Positions 57,099-64,000 of a stretch of DNA of 64,000 nt are shown in pieces. Source of the stretch: Agapanthus africanus (lineage: Eukaryota > Streptophyta > Magnoliopsida > Asparagales > Amaryllidaceae); assembly GCA_030015575.1 (NCBI GenBank), contig CM057347.1:410782248-410846247 (forward strand), written 5' to 3'. The notes under the pieces are model-generated. The model was given only the letters and a program-made list of their open reading frames with translations, was not told the origin of the DNA and did not search any database. The translations under genes were made by a program, and so were the position numbers. Position 1 is the stretch's first letter; each line of letters begins with the position of its first letter.

Positions 57099-58500
57099 CT
57101 ATGGCGGGTTCACCCTCCAGTTTTCTGACAGCGTGAATTTTCCTTGACGGTACTGGTCCTCGACCCAGTTTTTGAAAATGTAGCAATCCTCAATTAGGTT
57201 GCCCACTATTCTATGGTAAGAGCAGTAGTTGGGACTGTTGACGTTACCAGGCTGCAGTGGACGTCTCGAATTTGGCAGTGTAATGAGTTTGTTGCGCATT
57301 GCTAGTTTGAACAATCTCCTCGTTTTATCATGGGGGAACGAGTAAGCACGTCCTACCTTCACTTCCAGGGATTGGCACGGGTGTGTGTTGTTTTGACGAG
57401 AAACTGATTTCGGGTCACTCGGTTGTTGTTGAGTGTTGGCAACGAAAGCCTTACCCTTTGCATTCCGAGGGTCCATTTTTGAAGAGGGAGGCCCGTGGCC
57501 CATCTGTTCCATTTAGGCCAGCTTGTCGATTAAGGCCTGGAAGGTGGTCGGCTTGAAGAACATCATAAACTGGGATACAGTCGCCTGAGGATCGAGGGTC
57601 CTTACGAACATGCCCACGGCAGGAACGGCAGGAGCTTCTTCTATGCGTTGTTCGCATTTTGACCATAGGTTCCGCCATCGGATTGCGTATTGAACCCAAG
57701 TCTCTCCTGGCTTCACCCTGGCATTGATTAATGCCGTGATCGGGGTGCGCTCGCTTGCGCTGGAAAACCGCTGTGTGAATAGCAGCTCCATTTCTGTGAA
57801 TGTTTTGACGAAGTCATTTGGGAGCTCCGAGTACCATTCAAACGCCGTCTCTGACAATCTGCCAATGAACTAGCAAAGCAGCAATTTGTCGTCGCCTCCA
57901 ATATTGCCACACAATGCTCTGAACTGGGTGACGTGCTGATGCGGGTTTCCTGTCCCCTTGTATACGTAGAACTTAGGGATCGTATATCCCGACGGGTACT
58001 TGATTTGATCATACCAGCCTGGGTAAAGTCATCCGGTTCTGACGACTTGGCCAGTCGCTTCGCTTGCCTGATGAGCTCGTATTTGCTGAGCTATGTAGTC
58101 ATCGAGGGAATATTTGGAGATCATTTCCTCCCTGGCTACTGATAAAGCCGGAAGAGGGTTTGATGTTTTCCCTCTGTCGTCCTCGATGATTATAGGTGGA
58201 TCTTCAGCTGGAGGTTCTGGTTAGATCATCATTCCAACCATGTATTGGAACAGGAGCGCCATCTGTTTTATATTAGCCGCTTGTTCTGCGGCCTCCTTAT
58301 CCTCTCTCTCCATCACCCTTCGCAAGAACTCCGTATCTGTCTCCTGCTCTTGGCGCTGTTCAGACGCTGCTTCCGGGCTTTCTTTCTGCCGGGTGAGTGC
58401 TGTCATTTTCGTCAGCATTTCCTAGAGCTTTTGTTGCTGCTCCTGAGTTTTCGTCAATGACCGAGTTTGCGGCCGATAAGCCACGGAAGCATGGCTTTAC
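57099..58500 (-). pseudogene. gag: Element E gag
   Basis: One frame with several stops. A helical N-part (KMTALTRQKESPEAASEQRQ, TDTEFLRRVMEREDKEAAEQ) leads to YSLDDYIAQQIRAHQAS and YPSGYTIPKFYVYKGTGNPH. The retrotransposon gag domain follows: ETAFEWYSELPNDFVKTFTE, RFSSASERTPITALINARVK, ETWVQYAIRWRNL. After a TAA at 57512 the C-terminus reads VGRAYSFPHDKTRRLFKLAM and a knuckle, YCSYHRIVGNLIEDC, with Asn in place of the second His. It forms the particle in active relatives. Confidence 0.8.
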
Positions 58501-59370
58501 TCTTTTCTGGAAGACATATAAACCGTGTGCACGATCATGCCCCCAAACTTGAGGCGTTTGGATCTATCACCTTTGGGATTTGCCGTCGGTGGTGGTAGAT
58601 TCTCTAGCCTTCTCTTTTTGTGTGAAGTAAAAGTTGAAGGAGCCATTGTAACAAGCGCCTTCGTAGAAGAAGTCCCTCACTGCATAGTAGAGGGATGGTC
58701 CTCCACTTGCCGAGCCTTTGTTTTCTTCAATCAGCGAGAGTGGTCTTTGTTGATCACAGAGTCTTGGACCTTCCGCAAGACCCTGTGGACTTGGGAGGAC
58801 AGCCGCTGAGGGGGGTGCTCCGGCTTTGCCTGTATCATGTTTTCAACAGGTGGGGGAGATTTCTTTAGCACCGCGGTCGGAGAGTTCTTTTGCACCCTCC
58901 TTAGAAGTTTAAAACTGTTCCCAGTTGGAACAGCAGCGTCAACTTCCACCATTGGAGCTGGTGGAGTAAGTCCAGAGGGAGAGTTGCCTCCAGCTTTCCT
59001 CACTCGGCGCCAGTAGCGACGTCGAGCATACCTTGCAGATGGGATTGCCTCAGTTTTAGAACTGGCTTCGTCATGCCCCCTGCTCTGATGAAGGGCTACT
59101 GCTGGTGCTAGCCTGTTGAAGATTGACATCCGTTGGAAGGCCGACTTTCTGTAGGGGAAGCACTCTTGATGACTTCACCTGCCGGAGCTGGAACGACTAT
59201 CCGTTTCGGGATAACCCCTTCAGGTATTGCGAGCCTCTTTGTGGGCCCAATTGAGCTTTGGCTCAGCCAGTTGAAGACTGAGGTGGTAGACCTGGATGAC
59301 CATGTTCCTGCCAAAATTTTCAGCCAATAGCTACTTGTTCCTTTATAAAAAAAGGGGAGAGTCCTCAAAA
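58501..59370 (-). pseudogene. Leader and N-terminal coding region of element E
   Basis: Low-conservation coding remnants: KILAGTWSSRSTTSVFNWLS, RLAIPEGVIPKRIVVPAPAG, then IPSARYARRRYWRRVRKAGG, a Pro-rich segment and GGMIVHTVYMSSRKE. A TATA-like TTTTTTTATAAAGG (minus strand, about 59355-59342) lies 5' of it. Stops and one frame change are present. The PBS is not identified. Confidence 0.5.
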
Positions 59371-59373
59371 TTT

Positions 59374-59742
59374 GGCCTCACGTGTTAAACACGTGGACAC
59401 TCATATATAAAGCATATAGGAGCTGAAAATAAAACAATTAATGACCAAACAGGCCTCACCTGTAAAATACGTGAGCGCTCATATCCAAAGCGTATGAGCG
59501 CTGAATAAAACAATTAAGGGCCAAACAGGCATCACGTGTTAAACACGTGAGCGCTCATATGCAAAGCATATGAGTGCTGAATAAAATAAACTTAAAGAGC
59601 CAAACAGGCCTCACGTGTAAAATATGTGAGCGCTCATATGCAAAGCATATAAGCGCTGAACATAAATTACCAATGGCCAAATAGGCCTCACGTGTAAAAC
59701 ACGTGAGCGCTCATATGCAAAGCATAAGAGCGCTGAACATAA
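59374..59742. repeat. ~78-bp tandem hairpin array with G-boxes
   Basis: Five units start near 59374, 59452, 59528, 59607 and 59684. Each has CACGTGT-AAA-ACACGTG (7-bp stem, 3-base loop) directly followed by GCGCTCATATGC-AAA-GCATATGAGCGC (12-bp stem, 3-base loop) with minor variation. Each unit thus has two CACGTG boxes. The array lies just upstream of the leader TATA of E and probably belongs to its 5' LTR U3. Confidence 0.9.
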
Positions 59743-61862
59743 TGTTGGAGATAGTGCCCTCAGAGTCAATTATTGGATCACAGGCACGTGATTGCAATGA
59801 TTGAGGGGAGGACCTGTCCCAGTAGGACAGTCTTACTCGAGATGATAGTATGCTATCTGGTTTATCTTTATCATCGTGTACTGCTTTAGGTGACCTTATG
59901 AGTCGCTATTACAAGTTGATAGAGCCCATAGGATTCTTGCTTGACTACCAGCAGTATGAGGGCGATCATATAAGTGAGAGCTAGAGTCTATAAGCACATC
60001 CTTAAAAGGTCCCTAGTCGTGGGAGTTTCGAGACAGGGCATCGATACTCCAGAGTAGAGTAGTGTATACAGTCGAGACCCCGACGAGGGGAGGTGGCCGG
60101 TCTCACAAGCCACTGGTGTCAGTTGGTTCACCTAAGATGTATACAGGTGCTCATTGGGTTATGAGTACACCAGACAGGACTCGCCGGGAACCTGCTAGTT
60201 GGGATTATACCAGACGTCAGATAGCAGTTCCCTGGTGACATGTGTACAGGTTAGTTCATCGACCTGAGATCGTCATTTGTCTCGTGTGAGTTCCCACTGT
60301 GCTTTGATTACTACCCTACCACGGCTCAAAGGAGTCGTGCAAACAGGTTTTAGTTGGGTACAGTCCCGAGCCACATAGAGGCAGTGAGCGGATCTGCAGG
60401 GGTTCGTCTGTTCCGGTATTTTGGGTGAGGTCGCGCTGTGTCTAGGAGAGCCAGAACATGAAAAGTCCTTGGCCAAGGCAGGAGATTTGCTGGTAGGTAT
60501 TCCAGTAGTATCTCAGGGTCTTCTGGGTTACACTCCGACACGACTTGTACCGCTATTGGGGGTCTGACTTTTACCAACCCTCTAGGCCCGCCATGCGTTA
60601 CTCATAGACGAACGGACCGGACTGTACGGATATTGTCACTGACAGGCTCAGTAGGGTGTCAGGATGAGTTCGCTCATCGACGTCCCTTTTGGTCAATAGC
60701 TGGTGGCCCGTCACGTATGGCTGATACCTCTGACGTGCTAGTGGTCAAATCCACAGCCATAGTATTGACGAGTCTTTAGAGTCCACCACACTCAGTTACT
60801 CAGGTTTCGGGCGAAACGCTGTAGAGGCCGTATGGAGATATGGCAGGGTTCGATCAGATACGTGCGGTATTGCACGGGTCATGATCGGACGGATTTTACT
60901 AGCCGGCTTTGGCTTAAACCGGATCCTAGTATTAGATAGTGTAGATTTTGTCTCTTTGCATTTGTGTTCAGTGGGAATACAAATGCGGGCATGTATTTGC
61001 AGTAGCGGGGTTTTCCTGTAATTTATTACGGGATCGGTTTTCTGAAGTTGCCAGTTTGCATTCCGTTCCGGCCGGTTTTCTTTTGTTCCTTCGCGGCCGG
61101 ACTTTCCGATGGAGGGGGGTATTTGCACATTTGCAAATAACTTATTTGTGGAGGGGTATCTTGCATAAGTGTGGCTTCATGATTATTCTTTCATCATGAG
61201 ATGCTTTTTGAGTCCATTCACTTGCTTTTCTTATGATGGGTTATTGATAGGATGTGAGGTTGATCTCGTGATGATTTATATATTTCTTTTTATCACATAT
61301 TTTCCCACTTGGTTTTCTTCTTGTGAATTTCCTCCACCATCTCATGAATGAGGCCGGCCACTTAGAGAGGAGTGAGAGGGTGAGTTCATTTTTGTTGAGG
61401 GAAAACTTTGTTCATCTCATTTTTCCTTGCTACACAATTTCATGTACCTCTCTCCAAAGTTCTTTCTTGATCCCTCCATACATGGCAACTTCCATAAGCC
61501 CCAAAGAGACAAGTTTCTACACTAGTCTATAGCAAACCTTGGACGCGTCGGCTAGCCAACTTCGCGTCCGAGTTGCCTCGGTCAAGAGGTGGGAGCCCGT
61601 AAAAGATTCCGGCTATGTGGTGCCCTTTTCGACGAGGAGGTGATGGACGGAGTTTCCGCGAGAGAACGGAGTGGAGACGAAGACTGAAGGATACGGATCG
61701 CTTGGTATAGCTTCTCTACTCTTTTCCTTTTTGCTAGTAGCTAGGTTAATGGCCCGATCTGGGTGAAAAGTGCGCGGTGGTGCCGGTTTGCTAGTTTGCA
61801 AAATTTTTGTTTCCGCGTTTCCGGCGTCGGATCGACGGCCGGGGCGCCGCCGCGGACTTACA
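59743..61862 (+). repeat. 5' LTR of copia B (2120 bp)
   Basis: It begins TGTTGGAGATAGTGCCCTC and ends GCGGACTTACA. The central part (GATAGTATGCTATCTGG, CGAGACAGGGCATCGATACTC, GATCGTCATTTGTC) is shared with copia A LTRs. The last 1.65 kb matches 27605-29291. Confidence 0.9.
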
Positions 61863-61863
61863 T

Positions 61864-61879
61864 TGGTATCAGAGCCACG
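61864..61879 (+). promoter_or_regulatory. Primer-binding site of copia B
   Basis: TGGTATCAGAGCCACG, complementary to the 3' end of initiator Met tRNA, one base after the LTR end. Confidence 0.95.
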
Positions 61880-64000
61880 TCGTTAACCTAACCTAGCTTG
61901 CTCTAGTATGTTTACTACTCGATCGAACAAAATTCCCTAAAAACCGTATTTTGTATGCTTCATGTTTCTGTCGAAATTTTTTCTGCTCCAAAAATTTTTC
62001 AGGTCATTGCAGAAACACAAGCAGGAAATTATAAGAATTCTGGTAAAATTTGATGCAGTGATCGCTTAGTACGGCCGCGGAAACGCGGCCAAACCCCTGG
62101 TTTGGCCGTGGTTCCGCGGTGGTAAAGTGTCTTCATTGGACAAAATTTTTCCAGTGAGCTTATGAATAGGAAATAGGGGTTTTGGGATATTATTTTTGGG
62201 CCCAGATTTTCTGTAAGTGCTACAGTACTGCTTGGGGCCCACTTTGATAAATTTGTTCGATCGGATATTTTAAACATGTTAGTTCACAGTATTTACATTA
62301 TATCTGCGACCTTGAATGTCACTTGATCGGTAAATCCTGTCTAACTGCTATTGCCCGGTTAGACGGATTTGCGAACGTGATATTCACGTTGATGTTCTGT
62401 GTTGTGCTGTGATGTTGCGGATCGGTCGTGGGGGATAGCCTGGATGCAATGATAGTACAGTTTTGTTTTATATGTACATTTGATATTGCGGGGCGAGCGT
62501 CCGACATGTGGACTGCCGCCACTGCCTGTTTGTATTATTATTTTAGGGCACGACCAGGTTGCAGTCGATGTACCCGTTGTATGTATATTTTACTTTCTGT
62601 ACTAGGATTACCCCGCGGAGGGGTGCACGGATAGCCGGGTTCTAGAGGGCAACGGGCCCGCATCTCATGGCATTGAGACGGAGGGAGCTTTACTCTAGAA
62701 TTGGCGGGCTATTCGCTGCACTCGTAGGGGGTATAGGTTTGACCCAGGAGGGGTGCCTAAGTTACCGGATTCCATGAAGTGCTGGGTGGTTCATTCACGT
62801 TGCTGAAGGGGGCTGCCTCGCTTCAGGTTTTGGCGGGAAACTTGCCGCGCCCATAGGGGTCTAGGATTTCATTGCACAGGCTATCCACACGACCAGGGGA
62901 ACGTCGGGTTTCAGTAGCGGCTCTGTGAAACCCGGGGATCCCAGATATCTGTATTATTCTGTGATGCTGTACATTTCTGTGATGTTGCATTTTATCACGC
63001 CTTGAGCGAAAATTATATATTATATATATACTAGTAGATGTTGTATATGTTTTGCATCCGCGCTAGTCCAGTCCCCGCTCTGTCGTTAGTTAGCTAACCT
63101 AACGGGTGATGACGGGACCCAGTGGCGAATGCGGATGGCATATACGTACGTCATTAGTTTCGTTCTTTGTGGTGTGATCAAATGATGGTTCTGCGTTTAT
63201 TCGGATCAATGCAGGTTAAACAAACCTATTTTGATGTTGTTGGAACATTTTTCAAAAAGCTGTTATTGCAAGGACGTTCACTTTTGTTTTGCACAGTGGT
63301 ATTCAGTTGGAATATCCTGCTCCTCAGTCGACGAGGCAAGGGCCGAGATCCCTTCACCGGGAGTGACCCCTTGGACAAAAGTTTGCGTCAGCGCAATAAC
63401 TTCACTATAGCCGATTACTTTTGCTTTGCATCGTGGTATTCAGTTGGAATATCCTGCACCTCATTCTACGGGGAAAGAGCCGAGATCCCTTCACCGGGAG
63501 TGACCTCTTTAGCAAAGGTTTCCGTCACTATATTTTTCTAAAAAGCTATCCGTTCCTTCAACGATATCAAGTTCATTACGTTAAAGGTTTTCGCCAGAAA
63601 CCATTCGTAGCCCTCCGTCGTTTCATATGGATAGTCAACAGTATTCAAGCTGTGTTTGTTGGCCAAAGTCAAGGCACAGTGTTTGGTAGCTGTTGGTTAT
63701 TCATATGCAGCATAGATAGATGCGTTGGTTTGGGACAGTCGTATAGCCTTGTTGGCCAAAGTCAAGGGCTTGTACGGGTGGGTTCAAATCAACCTGGACA
63801 ATGACGGGTAGAACTTGACATGTGACTTATGATTTGTTGGCCAAAGTCAAGGTCATAAGAGCATGGGGCAAAAATCCACATCGGGAGTTTCAAAAGAACT
63901 GAAACTTGCCAGATATGCGCATACCTTCTGGAGTGTGGTGACGTGAGCGGATTCCGTCACGTTATCATGCGATGATAGTTGGATCCCGATTCCCACTGAT
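61880..64000 (+). other. Gag-less leader of copia B with tandem duplications
   Basis: No copia gag motif (such as the CX2CX4HX4C knuckle) is found in any frame. A ~136-bp segment is duplicated in tandem (63281-63400 and 63417-63535), with GGTATTCAGTTGGAATATCC and GAGATCCCTTCACCGGGAGT in both. Near 62609 and 62746 GGAGGGGTGC...CCGG..TC recurs. GTTGGCCAAAGTCAAGG occurs at 63658, 63752 and 63835. A short TA run lies at 63012-63030. Confidence 0.7.

Larger units (their letters stand above)
44764..59742 (-). mobile_element. Tat-lineage Ty3/gypsy element E
   Basis: This minus-strand element has a 3' LTR (44764-46910), purine tract (46911-46930), a 3.2-kb repeat-rich untranslated zone, then pol, protease, gag and leader up to 59370. 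Beyond lies a hairpin array cut by copia B. RT is followed by two RNase H domains, the second of archaeal type, before integrase, which is diagnostic of the Tat clade. No antisense ORF is seen, unlike D and F. Every coding block has stop codons. Confidence 0.9.
59743..64000 (+). mobile_element. Copia B element, 5' LTR and leader (truncated by window)
   Basis: A complete LTR (59743-61862) is followed after one base by the primer-binding site TGGTATCAGAGCCACG (61864-61879). Then come 2.1 kb without gag. Insertion was into the hairpin array of element E. The element continues past the window, so target duplication and pol cannot be checked. Confidence 0.85.

Noticed and set aside
59303..59330. 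LTR start on the plus strand (TGTTCCTGCCAAAATTTT resembles the LTR start of E)
   Set aside because: Its minus strand reads in frame with the coding remnant KILAGTWSSRS, and no purine tract precedes it on the plus strand. The likeness is probably coincidental.

Overview
The window is plant nuclear DNA from a repeat-dense, probably pericentromeric region. It holds no intact host gene. Nearly everything is nested LTR retrotransposon sequence: Ty3/gypsy of the Tekay/Del and Tat lineages, Ty1/copia, and a Cassandra-type TRIM. One CACTA DNA transposon carries captured pieces of two host genes. The plant assignment rests on initiator-Met-type primer-binding sites, a 5S-bearing TRIM, Tat-type polyproteins with a second RNase H, and captured exons resembling plant ADNT1 and ALIX. 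The species cannot be told.

Layout. (1) 1-8658: a minus-strand non-autonomous Tekay/Del-like element with very long LTRs, a nucleocapsid-like ORF and an acidic ORF but no pol (TR-GAG/LARD type). (2) 8659-18174: the 3' part of a plus-strand Tat element ('D'). It has a roughly 2-kb array of hairpin-forming ~87-bp repeats, a three-exon antisense pseudogene, an 88-bp triplication and a 3' LTR split by a solo LTR (14637-17889). (3) 18175-21011: unassigned AT-rich DNA. (4) 21012-27578: a decayed copia element ('A'). (5) 27605-29291: a truncated LTR of a second copia family ('B'). (6) 29292-44763: a mosaic, minus-strand Tat element ('F'), broken by a Cassandra TRIM (30690-31292), a CACTA element (35029-40139) and a second solo LTR (41018-43806). 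(7) 44764-59742: a fuller minus-strand Tat element ('E') with a 3' LTR, four kinds of tandem array in its 3' untranslated region, and a recognisable but stop-riddled gag-PR-RT-RH-aRH-INT. (8) 59743-64000: the 5' LTR, PBS and gag-less leader of a copia B element, running off the window.

No element here looks able to move by itself: every polyprotein carries stops or frameshifts, and both RT active sites (YIDN in E, YAND in F) are altered. The recurrent theme is structured tandem repeats. Four different arrays in the Tat elements are built from short inverted repeats whose stems change sequence while staying complementary. The two solo LTRs share a tRNA-like block and a hairpin that contains the start codon of a 27-codon ORF. 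The CACTA element keeps three host exons with intact reading frames and splice sites.
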